Shown piece after piece: positions 9,262-22,000 of a DNA stretch of 64,000 nt (position 1 is the first letter of the stretch; every line of letters starts with the position of its first letter). The position numbers and the translations under genes are program-made. Location: contig JAHGAU010000010.1 of NCBI GenBank assembly GCA_019925105.1, positions 682,001-746,000 on the forward strand, given 5' to 3'. The notes under the pieces are model-generated. The model had not been told where the DNA came from, searched no databases, and worked only from the letters and a program-made list of their open reading frames with translations. The DNA is from Niebla homalea. Its lineage: Eukaryota > Ascomycota > Lecanoromycetes > Lecanorales > Ramalinaceae.

Positions 9262-10551
9262 CTATTAATCGGTTATCTTTATTATTATAATCTTCATTAT
9301 ATTTATTTTATGCTTTACTTTATTTAATCTTTATTTATTATATTTATTCCTTTAACCTTTATTATAAATGGTTAATACGTAATCCTTTATTATATTCAAT
9401 TAAGGCCGCTATTTACATCCGCAAGTTTAATTTTTAGTATATAAGGGCTCGGAGCTGCTCTGAGTGTTAACGAGCAGAACGAGAATAGAAATCCTATGTC
9501 CGCCTTCGCTTAACCTCTGAGCGCTCGCGAGTTTCTGATTTACTTATAAGTTTCCTATATACTTATAAGTTTCCTATATACTTATAAGGTTTATAAATAT
9601 TTTAATTTGTCTTAACGGTTTTTTTTAATTTACCCTTTTTAACTACCCCCCCCTTAATATTGAATAACCCTAGTTCCTCAGGTAAATTTTATTTAATTTA
9701 ACTGAATCTGTACTTAATTTTAAAAAACGTTAAATATGACGGCTTATAAAGGGGGTTACGGGCATACCCGTCCGCCAAAAAACCTTGCAAAAATTTTCTG
9801 TAAAAAAATATAACCTATTATATTACCGTTTTGAAAGTTTTTTTTCTTTTTTTAATTAAATTACTTAAGGCCGCTTAGAACGCTTTTAAGTTTATTGACT
9901 TACGCGTAAGTAACTTATAAGCGGTCTGAGTGAATTAATTACCTTTACTTTTGGCTTTGGATGCGAGCACGTTGCCGTTTTGCCGATGTATATAAAGATG
10001 CTCTTTTCTGGATTTTATAAAGGGTAACTCTTTCAGTTTTTTTAATTTTTATTACTTTTAAAATAACGACGTATAACGTTTGAGTTTAACCTTTTTCATG
10101 TTAATATTGATTTTATTTTAGTTATAACGTTAAATTATTATAATAAATTTATACTAATCATAAAGCGGACGGTTACCCGGATCCCTTTCTAGGATAATAA
10201 GATCTCTTAAAGGTTAAATAAACCGCATTTCTTAATTACAATTATATTATTAGTTATATAATTTAAGTATAATAATAAGATATATAATGAGGACCGTGTC
10301 CAAGTAAAGGTATAAGTGGTATGGTATTGATGATAATCCTCTATCCTATAAGAACAGATAAGCTATTTAAGTAAGCATATATATATACGTATATCCCTAG
10401 TAATATATTGTTTACCCCGTATATTTATATCCCAATATTTATCCTTTTATCCTGTATTATTAATATTATTAATCAAAAAGAAACCTTAACGCCCCTATTA
10501 TTAAAGTAAGTAAACGTTTATTAATATAAAGTATATTATGGATAAGGATAC
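9262..10551. other. RIP-degraded sequence, element not identified
   Basis: Mostly AT-rich. Two patches look like retroelement promoter regions: 9,435-9,540 (TATATAAGGGCTCGG, then a GC-richer stretch) and 9,955-10,040 (a GC-richer stretch with TGTATATAAAGATGC). I could not match either to another repeat in the window. No coding signal remains. Confidence 0.4.
9542..9588. repeat. 19-bp tandem repeat, about 2.5 copies
   Basis: ACTTATAAGTTTCCTATAT is present exactly at 9,542-9,560 and again at 9,561-9,579, followed by a partial third unit to 9,588. It lies in an otherwise RIP-degraded stretch. Confidence 0.85.
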
Positions 10552-10559
10552 GACCTTAA

Positions 10560-10974
10560 TACTCCCCCAACCGGTACGGGATAGGGAATAGGTACCCTTA
10601 TCCCGTACCGGTGGCAAACGGTATGGGACGGTACGGGACCGGGAAATACCAAGATACCGTTTTACTATTTTTAATATAATATATACCAAAATAAAAAGAA
10701 AAAAAACCTAAAGATTCAATAATAAAAGTAAATATTTCTCTTAAAGAGGCTTAACGGCTCGCTTAACATTAAAAATAGTATATTTAATACTTAAAATAAA
10801 TAAGTATCACGTTATTTAAGGATTATATTTTTGCCACCTGGATCTTAACATTTCCCGGTCCCATACCGGCGGTATAGGGACGGTACGGGAACGGGAAATA
10901 CCCTTATACCGTACCGGCCGGTATGGGAAGACCATAATCAAATCCCGTCTCATACCGTCCCGGTTTGGGGAGTA
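10560..10974. mobile_element. GC-rich MITE copy 1, 8-bp TSD
   Basis: A 415-bp element begins TACTCCCCCAACCGG and ends CCGGTTTGGGGAGTA (terminal inverted repeats). It is flanked on both sides by the exact 8-bp sequence gaccttaa (10,552-10,559 and 10,975-10,982). Both arms hold repeated GTACGGGAC/GGTACGGGA-like motifs, and the core is AT-rich. It encodes no protein. The TSD length fits hAT-type transposition. It shares its plan with copies at 49,830 and 39,165. Confidence 0.88.
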
Positions 10975-10982
10975 GACCTTAA

Positions 10983-11636
10983 AAGATTATAAACTAGAAT
11001 GTTTCTTATAAGTGAAGGAACTTATTAATTCTATTATATATATAATACGCGAAAAAACGTCAATAAGATACTCAATTAATATCTTTAAAATTTTGAATTA
11101 AAGGGTCGTTAAGGATAATAACTATTATATATAGAAAAGAAAATATTATACGTAAAAAACGTATTAATTCAGGGTACCGTATATTAAAATATATAAATAA
11201 GGAAATATTATACTTAAAGGAATAAGGAAATATTATACTTAAAGGAACTTATTAATTTATTAAGCGGATATATTGTATATAAATAAACGTAATATTTATT
11301 TCATCCTTTTATAGTATCCTTTTATAGTATATCCTTACTCTTATAAATATACTTATATTAAAGAAACGTAATAAAATAGTCCGATAATAATAACGGTAAT
11401 ATTATACGTATCGTGATAATAATATGAATATATAATACTCCAGTAAATTATTTTTATAACGCTACTTTAAATTCTTAATTATCCGTAGATTAAACGTTTA
11501 ATGTACTTATTATAATGTCAATCCTTTTTTTAAAATTCTATAGCGATAATAAAGAAACCTTCTAATCGTCCGATAATATTATTATAAATAAAAGTAAATT
11601 ATTAATCCACTTAATTACTTTATCTTTTATATATTA
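10983..11636. other. RIP-degraded sequence, nothing recognised
   Basis: AT-rich spacer between the MITE and the 5' LTR of the G1 gypsy element. A short direct repeat (GGAAATATTATACTTAAAGG, about 11,201-11,244) occurs twice. No coding signal. Confidence 0.4.
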
Positions 11637-13932
11637 TGGAAAGGGGGAGAGCATGGAAGACACCAAACTTGCGGATAGGTGCATGGAGGAATAGAAACAT
11701 TAAAAAGGCTGATTAAGGGTAGAATCGATTTATATATATTTTAAAAAGAAAGGATATAACGGATTACCATAATAAGAAACTTATACCTTATTAACTTATA
11801 TAGGGCCTGCGGTTTATCTTTAATTATACTTTATAATTACCTATTATTTTATTATTTTTACTTTTTTTTTCCTTTTTATTTTTTTTAGCGGTTTTAAAAA
11901 AACTTTTATTTACTTATATATATTAAGGAATTCAGTTTAATTATATAATTTAATCGTAAATAACTTACTATATCTTTTCCTTAATTAACGATAATAAAAG
12001 TTATAAAAATATTATATTAAATTAATATTTATTATTATTATATTATATATATATAATAAAAGTAATAAACTATAGATTTATATATATTTATAGAATATTT
12101 TTAATTATTACTTATTTATTAAATAAATATTAAAATCGAAAAAAATAAGGATATTTAAGTAACCCCCTTTTAAGTACCCTAATTCGGATATTTTTATTAC
12201 CATCCTTAATTAATACGGGAACCTTATTTATATATATCGGTAAAACATTATTAATATTTATTAATTAATTATTAATTATTAAAAATTAAAAAATAAAAAA
12301 AAACGATAGCTTTTTTTAAAGCGCCTTAATTATAAAAAAAAAAAAATACCCTTTATATTAATAACGGGTTTAAATTTTAATTAAAAAATAATTATATATA
12401 TTACCGGATATTTTAAATTATTATTAAGGAAATTACGATTTATATATTAATATAAGCCGTTTTCTTAAAATAAAAGAAATTAAAGTAATTAAAGAAAAAA
12501 AATAGAAAAAAATTAATTATTTTAAATAATAAAAAATTATTATTTAATAATTAATAACCGTAATAATTAAAATATAAGACTTATTAAATTAATATAAATA
12601 ATTAAACCCGATTAAGTTATAAGTCTTATTAAATTATTCCGAGTAATTAAACCGTAAGTTTTATAGAATAATTCCGAGTAATTAATTTATTTATTATAAA
12701 TAAAACCTTTTAATTTAATTTAAAATATTATATATATTCCTTAGAAACGTAAAGTTAATCTTAAAGATTATTTTATACCGGGTAAACGATCTTTTAAGAC
12801 TTATAAATAATACCGGGTACCTTAATATTAATAAATATATTAAACTTTTTAATAATTATTAAAATAATTAAATTAAATTATATATTTTAATAATAAGAAT
12901 AATAAAAAAAAGATTCCTTAATAAGACTTAAATAATCGTATATATTTCTTAAAAAGATACTTTTTATTAAAATGTAAATTATTAAGTTAAAAATTATTTA
13001 AACGGTAATTAAGTTTTAAATTATTTATAAAGGTTTAAACCGGTCTTTAAAATTCTTAAGAAATAACCGTAAACTATATAATATATTAACCGGATATAAC
13101 AGGCTTTTTATTTTAAGCTATAAATTAAATAATTAAAAATTAAAAAATAAATTAAAAGAATAAATAATAAGAAGAAATAAATAATAAAATTAATTAAAAG
13201 AACAAATAAAAGAAAATAAAAACAAATATATTTATAATAATAATTATATCGTATATATATTAAGAATACCAATAATAATCTATAGCGGTTATTAATATAA
13301 AACTTATTTAATCTAACGGTACCCTTTTTAAAGCTTTTTTATATAAAGGGCAAAAAAGATTAAAATAGATAACCAGAACCCACCTTAATTTTAAAAAAAA
13401 AACGCAAACTTATAATAAGATATAAATTATATATACTTATATAATAACTTAAGAAACCAGAAGGACCCTTATTAACGTTATATAATTATATATTAATTTA
13501 ACCTTTTCCTTATAAAAAAAAGCAAAAAAAATAAAAAAAACCAAAAATAAAATATAATTACTTAAAGTAACCGTAAACCCCTTTCTTTAAAATATTTTTA
13601 TTAATATTAATAATATATTAACGATAATATATTTTATTTTATATATATTTTAATACCTTTAAAATAAGAAAAATAAAGTTAAATATTATTATATAAATTA
13701 AAGAATTAATTACGGTATTATTATTTTCTTTATTATTATTTTATTTCCTTTATTAAAAAGAATATATACTTTTTTACTTTATATTAAATAAAGGATAAAA
13801 AAACTAGGATAAATTCGTATAAATCACGGGGTTGTCCCGTATTTATTAATAATTATAAGTATTATTAAGGATTACTTAATAATAAACTTTATTAATTTCT
13901 TTTTAAACAATAATGAAATATTATTAAAAATC
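11637..13932 (+). repeat. G-family 5' LTR and leader/gag segment, copy A
   Basis: This 2.3-kb stretch recurs in direct orientation at 36,895-39,164 (copy B) and 54,918-58,880 (copy C, with two insertions). Its first 50 bp stay GC-richer (AGAGCATGGAAGACACC). I read it as the LTR plus the first about 2 kb of the G element because its first about 240 bp also recur as the G1 3' LTR. An alternative is that the whole segment is an independent repeat. Confidence 0.65.
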
Positions 13933-16900
13933 TTATAATCCTTTAAATTTAAAAAGGAATTATTTAATATATATAAAGTAAAAAAAATATTTAGATAATT
14001 TTAAATATCCTTTTTAATAATAATAATAAAGTTAAATATAAAAGAAAATTCTATAATATTATTAATAATCTTAATTTTTACCTTAAAATTATCGGAAACT
14101 TTATAATAAAGAATTATAATATAATTTAAGATTAAAACTTTATTTTATAAATTAAAAGAACTTAACGAGTAAAAAAATAGGCCGAATAATATATAAAAAT
14201 AAATTTATAATATATAAAAAAGATCGGAAAAGATACTTTTTTTAATTAATAAATAAACGTAATAAATATAAGATTTAAAAAAAACATAACGTATTAAGTT
14301 AAGTAATTAAAAATTAAAACTTTACTTATAGACGAAGTAATAAATAACGTTATAAAGGAAGATATAAAGAACTTTTAGAAATTATTAAATTAAGAATTCT
14401 TAAAATTAAATCTTAATAATTTTACGGAATAAACGATAAATAATATTAAAATATTATCTTAAGGAATTAATTTTATTATTAATTACTATAAATATATATT
14501 TTATATTATATATAATTTAAACGGAAAGGATTTTAAACCCGGAAAATTAAAAAATATAATAAATAAAATAATTAAATATATATTAAAAAATATAATTAAT
14601 TATTTTAAGAATAATTTAATAAATATTAAGCTTTATAAACGTTTAATAAAAATATATATAAAAAACTTAATCTTTATAAAATATACCTTAAAATAAAACG
14701 GATTATAAAAGGAAAAAAAAAACAGAAGCTTAAAAAAGAAAAAAAGGATAAAAAGATAAATTTTAAAACTTAAATATTTATAAATTGATTAAATTATATA
14801 AACGGAAACCTTTAAGAAGCTACGTTAAAGGTAAATTTAATATATATTAATTATAACGGAATTATATAAGTATTATAAGTTAAAAAAAACATAATAAATT
14901 AAATACCCTTAAAACCGTATAAATGAAAAACTTTAAGATATTTTAATAATATAAATAGCACTTATATAATTACCGTAAATAATATTACCTTAATAATTTA
15001 AATACTAAAACCGACCTTAAAATCTATCCTAATAAAATATTAATAATTAAGCGGAAAATATAAATTAAAAGCCGTAAAATTATTAAATAAAATTTATATA
15101 TTAATTAAAATATTAAAGGAAATAATTAATTTACTTTAAAAATATTTAATCCAACTAAATTTAAAAATCCTTATATTAATAACTTTAAATTATTTAATAT
15201 AAAATTATATTTTATTTACTATAAATATTATAATATATTCTTAACGGAAGAATATATAAATTATAAATAAAAATATAACGGAAATAACGTAAATTTTAAT
15301 AAAAAAAGATATATATAAAAAAAGGATTAAAACCGTAAAAACGGGCATTATAATATAAACTATTAATTATTATTATTATTTATAATTATACCGTTTAACG
15401 ATTAATTAAACATATTATTGAATATAATAATTATCGTTTTAACTATATAAGAAGAAGGAAAAATCCTTAATAAGGTCAATAATAAAAAAGTAATTAACGG
15501 CTTTAATTATAAAGTTATTACCGTAAAAGAAAAATACCCCTTTAATAAAAACATTAATTATAAAATAAGTATAATAATAAATATAATTATAAAGCGATAA
15601 TAAGTTAAAAATAATAATTTAGAAAAAAAAGTTAAGATTATATAAATTAAGGAATAAATAAAAAGAAAATTAAAAAGAAAAATAAAAACCGGAAGGAAGA
15701 AAGAACTTTAATAAATTATTGGGTTATTAAAAGAATAAACCTTAAATATTAAATAGATTTTATTAACTAATAATATTATACTTTTTACGATATATTTAAT
15801 ATAATTTTTATTATATTTTAAAAAAAAGATAAGTTAATTTATAAAGAATATATTAAACTTTAATTATATACGTTATAAAAAGATTATAATTATTAAGGAA
15901 ATTCCCAAGAATAACGGAAAAAGGATATAAAAACGATTTAAAATGAACGATTTAAAATTAATAATATCGTAATTATAAACTTAAAATAAAACCTTAAAGT
16001 TATATTTAATAAGGATAATAATTATTTATTAACCGGAATAAATAAATAAATTATTTAATATAAAAGCCGATTAAGGATTGGATATTATTATAATTAACTT
16101 AAGTATAATAAAAGAATTACGGATAAAAAAAAGCTTTTAAAATTGCTCGGAATTAATTACTTAAATATATTAACAATAAACGGAGATTATATATTACTTT
16201 ATATATAAATTAAATTTAATATCCGAATTATAAGAATAATTAAATTAATATAAATATTTATAATATTAAAAAATAATTTAAATTATAATATCTTATTAAA
16301 ACTTTTATAATTAAAGTTAATTATAATTAACTTTAAAATTTAAATAAAAATATTAAAGATTAAAAATATTATTTATAAAGAAAATATTTAATTACTTAAA
16401 CCTTAAATATATTTATTAAGTAAAATACGTTAAAAACCAGTATATAAGAAGTTATACTATAAAAACGCAATAATATTAAAGGAGAAATTAAGTTAAACTT
16501 ATTTAAATATAAAAATAATAAAAAGAACTTAAAAATTAAATTAAAAAATAAAGAGAATAATTAAAATTAATAAACTATAAAAAAGAAAAAATTTAAAGAA
16601 TAAAATCAGCTTTAAAGGTATACATTTTAACGATTAATTAATAAGAGAAAAAAATATATTTATATACTTAAAAAGAAGAAAAAATATATAAAAAATAATC
16701 GGAGTAAATAAAGGAAAATCAAAAATAAATTAAAACGGTAAAATAAAATAAAAAAGTAAATTAAATAAGAAATAAATAAGAATAATTAAATAAGGGTTTA
16801 AAAGAATTAAAAAGGATAAGATAATAACGGAAATATTTAAAAGATAATAAAGAAACTTAAAAATATTAAGGAAATAATAAAAAAACTAAAAAAATAAAGT

Positions 16901-18439
16901 AGATAATTTAATTAATAATTTAAAATTTAAAATAAAATTTATTTTATATTAATAATAGCTTACCAGATAAAAACGGAAAATAATTAAATTTATAAATTTA
17001 ATATTAAACAAAATAAACGAAAAAGTAATATAATATTTAAAGTTATTATTAATTACGTAAAATAACGTTAAATAATATAAAAAATATATAATATATAAAG
17101 AAGAAATAATATTAATTAAATTAATAATATTTATAATAATAAAGACGGACAATTATATATATTAAAAGAATAATTAATAACTTAAAAAAAGTAACGATAA
17201 AAAAAAGAAAGCTATATATTAAGGTAATATAAAATAAAATAAAATATAAAAAAATTAATAAGAACTATTTACTTATTATAGAAAGTATAATTTTAAAAAT
17301 TAAATAACCCGATAATTTAATAACTTATTAAGGATTACCAGAGTATAAATATAGTATTTATTAAGTTTATCTAAGGTATATATATAAAATAACGGATAAA
17401 TTAATTTTAAAATTAAAAAATAAAGAAGTAAATATTAAGTTAAAGTTATTATAAGTTATATTCTTAACGGATAAAAGGATAATAAAAAAAAATCGATACT
17501 TTAAAGTTATATAAAAAGTTATAAATATAAATAAAAAAAGAAGATATTATGGTAAGAAATATTATTGTAAATAATTAAGTATAATTTAAAATACTTTAAA
17601 TATTATAAACGTATAAAAATATAAATATAAAAGAATTATATAAGATCCCTATAATAGATTTACTTTTATATAAAGTAATATTAAAATTAAAAATTAAACC
17701 ATATAAAGTTATTATTAAAAAGTTATTAAATAATAAAGAATAATAATTTAAAACCATTATATAATAAGGAATTAAGTTAAATATATATAAAAGATATATA
17801 TAAGTAAATAAATAAGTAAGTATATAAAATATATTCCTTATATTTATAAAAAAAGAAAAGAAAATTAAATTATAACTTATATTTAATTATTACTTTATAT
17901 ATAAAGTATTATTTACGTTTTATATAAAGCTGGTAAAAAAAGTATATAATTTATTAAGAATTTTATTATATAAGATTTTCTTTTAAATAAATATAAAGTA
18001 TAAATATTAAATAATAAAAGCATTTTTAATAATTAATATTATTTTACTTTTAATATATTAAATATTAAATAATTATAATTTATAAGGATACCTTAAAGAA
18101 TATATATATTTTTATTTATCTTTATTAAACTTATAAACATTATATTAAAAGTTATCCTTAAATTAAACTTAAAATTATTTTTCTTTATTTTTAAAAAAAA
18201 TATAACCTTATTAATTTAATTTTTTACCTTAAAAATATCTTTAAAGTATACGGAATATAAAAAAAGTAATTTATTTTTTTAAGAAATTTTTTTTATAAGT
18301 TTTATAATTAAAGTTAAAACTATTATTTAAAAAATTAAAAATTAATATAATAAAAATTAAAATATTAAAAGAAAATTATAAAGTAAAAAAACGTATATAA
18401 ATTAAACTTAAAAAGTATAAAAAGATACTTAATTAACTT

Positions 18440-18995
18440 ATATCGTAAAATATAAAAAACATTAAAGGATTCTTAAGTATTATTAATATAATAAGAAAAT
18501 AAATTAAAAACTTTATAAAGATAATTCGCCCGTTTATCCGTTTAATTAATAGTATAAAATAAAGATAAAAAAGTTAAAAAAAAAATATATCGTTTTAATT
18601 TATATAAAATGTAATAACGGGGTTTAAAGCTTTATTTAAATAAAACTTTAAAATACCGGTTTATATATATATAAATATTTTAAGATATAAAGTTAAATAT
18701 TATATTACTTAAGTTTAAAACGGTTATATCGTTCTATTTATTTATAATTTATATACGATAAATAAGGCGAAATATAACTATAATATTTATAAACGAGAAT
18801 TAATAATTATTATTACGTTTAAAGAAAAATTCTTTTATATATTAAATATAAAAAAAGTTTTAATTATATATATAAATTATAAGTTACTTATAAGGTTTAT
18901 AAATATAGATTATTATAAGGATATTTTTATAAAATAAATAAATAAATTAAGAAAACTATATATGAAAATTAAATATATTAAAGGAAAGATTAATA
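18440..18995 (+). pseudogene. Ty3/gypsy RT connection and RNase H remnant of G1
   Basis: Read through stops, the frame resembles FLSIINIIRK..IKNFIKIIRPFIRLI followed by a YINYKLLIRFINIDYYKDIF-like RNase H stretch. This matches the gypsy order of FLGLxNYYRxFI then TDHKNLxYF. Asp codons now read Asn, as expected after RIP. The segment ends at the 12-bp target duplication of LINE L1 and resumes at 24,798. Confidence 0.7.
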
Positions 18996-19006
18996 AAATA
19001 ATAAGT

Positions 19007-22000
19007 GAAAGATTATAGGGATACTTGAATGATGGCGACGAACAACGGGGCCCCAGAGGTTAAAAACGATATACGCGTATATAGCTTAAGTAATAATAAG
19101 GATAATACCTTAAATATGATAAGCGGAAACGGAATAATAATAAAAATAAAGGGGGAAAAAGGGCAAGCGGCTTAAGTTAATAGGAACGGTAATAAATCAT
19201 ATAAACAACGTAATAAATACGAGATAAAAAGGCCTTAAATTAAATAAAAAGTTTATAATTAATAAATAACGCGTAAAAAGACGTAGATAATACGTAAAGG
19301 TATTATTATAAAAAGTAATAAATAAAAAGTAAAAAGGATAAAAATAATACGTAGGAACGGATAAAGGGTAAGCGGAGGCATAAAAAGCTTTATTAAATAT
19401 ATATAAATTAAGAGAAAATTAAGTAAAAATAAAGAAATATTAAGTAAATAAAAATAAACCATAAAAAAAAAATTATTAAATACGTAAAAAAAAAGTAAAA
19501 AGGGAGGAAATAATAAGGATATTAAAAGGTTTCTTTATAATTATATAAAAGGATATTACGTTAAAAACCTGGCCGATACTATAAATTAAATTACGGAAAA
19601 TAAGAGACTTTTACGTAAACATAGGAAGAGGTTTAAGGGAGTTAAAAAGGCTATATAAAGCTTAAAAAACGGTAATAAAAACGCCAGCGAATAAAGGCGA
19701 AAGGAAATAGAAAGGATACGTACGAAGTAAAAAAACAATAAAAAAAATTTTAAAAAAAGAGCGGAGATAAGCTAAGTAATAAAGGCCACGAGGACGGCGC
19801 CGGTATTAACGGTAAAGAAGGTAAAGGTAAAAAAGAAAATAACAGTATTAAGGAAAGCAAGGATAATAATTATATAATTATCGGATAAAAAGGAGAAAAA
19901 TATAACGGTAAAAGTAAACCCATTATAATTAATAAAAGCGTTTAAGGTTATAAAAAAGTTATTAATAAAATAAATTATTATAATATATAAATTATAAAAT
20001 AAGGATATTCTCCTTAATATAGCCTTATTAAAGACGAAAAAAAGGTTAAAGAAATTAAAAGGATAAACCGGTAAAAAGGGATATAAAACGGTAAAAATAT
20101 TAAAACAATTTTTCATTATTATAATAAACGGGATATACTTAATAAAATTTATAAAAAAGAAGGGGAAATTATTTTAAGGCGGATAAAAAAGGAAAATACG
20201 GTTTTTACTTTAAATTAGAAATCATTAATTATAATTTCCTTTTTATAATAAAAAAGTTAAATGCCTTTAATTATATAAAGAAATACTTTACGGTTATCTT
20301 AAGTATAATATTAATAAAAATATATAATAATATTCTTAATAAAGGGATAATAAAGGGTAAGTTTTTAAATTAATAAGACTTTAAAACCGGGTAATAAATA
20401 TCTATTAATATTTTAAATATTAAAAATATAAATATATTATTATAAAATACTTTAATAATATAAAATACGTAATATATATTAAAGGATATAATATATATAA
20501 ATACGCTAACTTAATAATAAAAGGCTTAATAAAAAATACGCTGAAATACGTAATATACGGTAATAATAATTATTCGGCGTAAAACTTATAATATATAATA
20601 AGAGTGAAGGAGACTTAATATAAGGAAATTAGGATAATAATTAAGGTTTAATATTATAACTTATATAAACCTAGATTAATAAAATAATTAAAGATAATCT
20701 TAAAATATAAACGGAGTTTATTAAATAAAGAAAAATAAAGCGTAATAATTAATAACGTAAAAAAAAGGAAGTTTATAGTAATATTAACCTTTAAAGTTAA
20801 CTATCCAACCGGGATTATTATTATAATAAAAAAATTAAAATAAATAACGTTTAACTTTAAAAAAAGATTATTTATATAAATAAAAGTTAATAAAGAAAGC
20901 CCGATAAACGTCAATATTTAATATATTTACGCTTTTAAAAATAATATAATATAACGTATATAGGGAAGTAGTTAAAACCGTAATACCGATATTCGGATTT
21001 AAGGAAGTAAAGGATATTAATATTATAGCGATATAGGAGCCGTTATATAATCTATATATTTATTTTTTAATTAATTTAAAAAATGATTTTAACTTAGCCT
21101 TTAAGGGTAATAAAATGACGTAAATATACTTTTTATTAATAAAAAGTTAAATATAAATAATTAAAACGTTACTTATTATAAAGGGAATTTATATATATTC
21201 CGGATTATATAAGAAAAAGATATTAAAAGTAACTTAAATATTTATAATATGTATAATCCGTTACCGGTTAATAAAAAGGAACCCTTTATAATCCCGTTAT
21301 TTAAGGATATTATAGCCGTATTTAATAAATACCTTTTAATAAGGGACTTTAATCTTTATTACGTTTAATAGAATAAGGATAATTATATAATTAATTATAT
21401 TAAATTTAAGGAATTATTAATAATTATTATATAATTTAATTTTACGTTATTAACATTAAAAAGGGTTATTATATAAAAAAGTTATAAACTTAAGACTATA
21501 ATTGATTTAATATTTAATTTAGAAGGTATTATTAACTTAATTATAATATATAAACCCTAAAAGGACCTAAAGTACAATTTAAATTATATCTTAATATAAA
21601 TAATCCTAAATTAGTCCGTTAACGTAACTCCGCTTTTATTATTTAAATAAACGTAAAAGACGGTTAAAAAAGCTAAGATATTTATAAAGGCAATAAAAGT
21701 AATATCTTAATTAATAAAGCTCCCTTAATTTAATAATAAGGAATAAATTAACCGTTTTATAAAGTAGGTAATAAAGGCTTTAAATGAAATAATTAATATT
21801 ATAATCTTAATAATAAAACCGTCTTAAAGAGTTAAAATTTATTAAAATAAAAAGTATATAAAGGTAATTATAAAGGTAAAAACGCTTATAAAATAAACTA
21901 TTAAATATAAAAACCGGGAGACGCTTTAACGGTTAAAGGAAGCTTAAAAAAAAAGAAAAAATTATCCGGAAGGTTAAGTAAATATACTTCCGGGCTATAA

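Noticed and set aside
10501..10689. 62-codon frame on the minus strand
   Set aside because: Spans the left arm of a MITE and its flank; no protein family.
16949..20116. AT-rich frames at 16,949, 19,259 and 19,772 encoding Phe/Ile/Leu/Tyr-rich hydrophobic peptides
   Set aside because: They are antisense to RIP-degraded gypsy and LINE coding sequence; A/T-rich DNA always gives such membrane-like translations.
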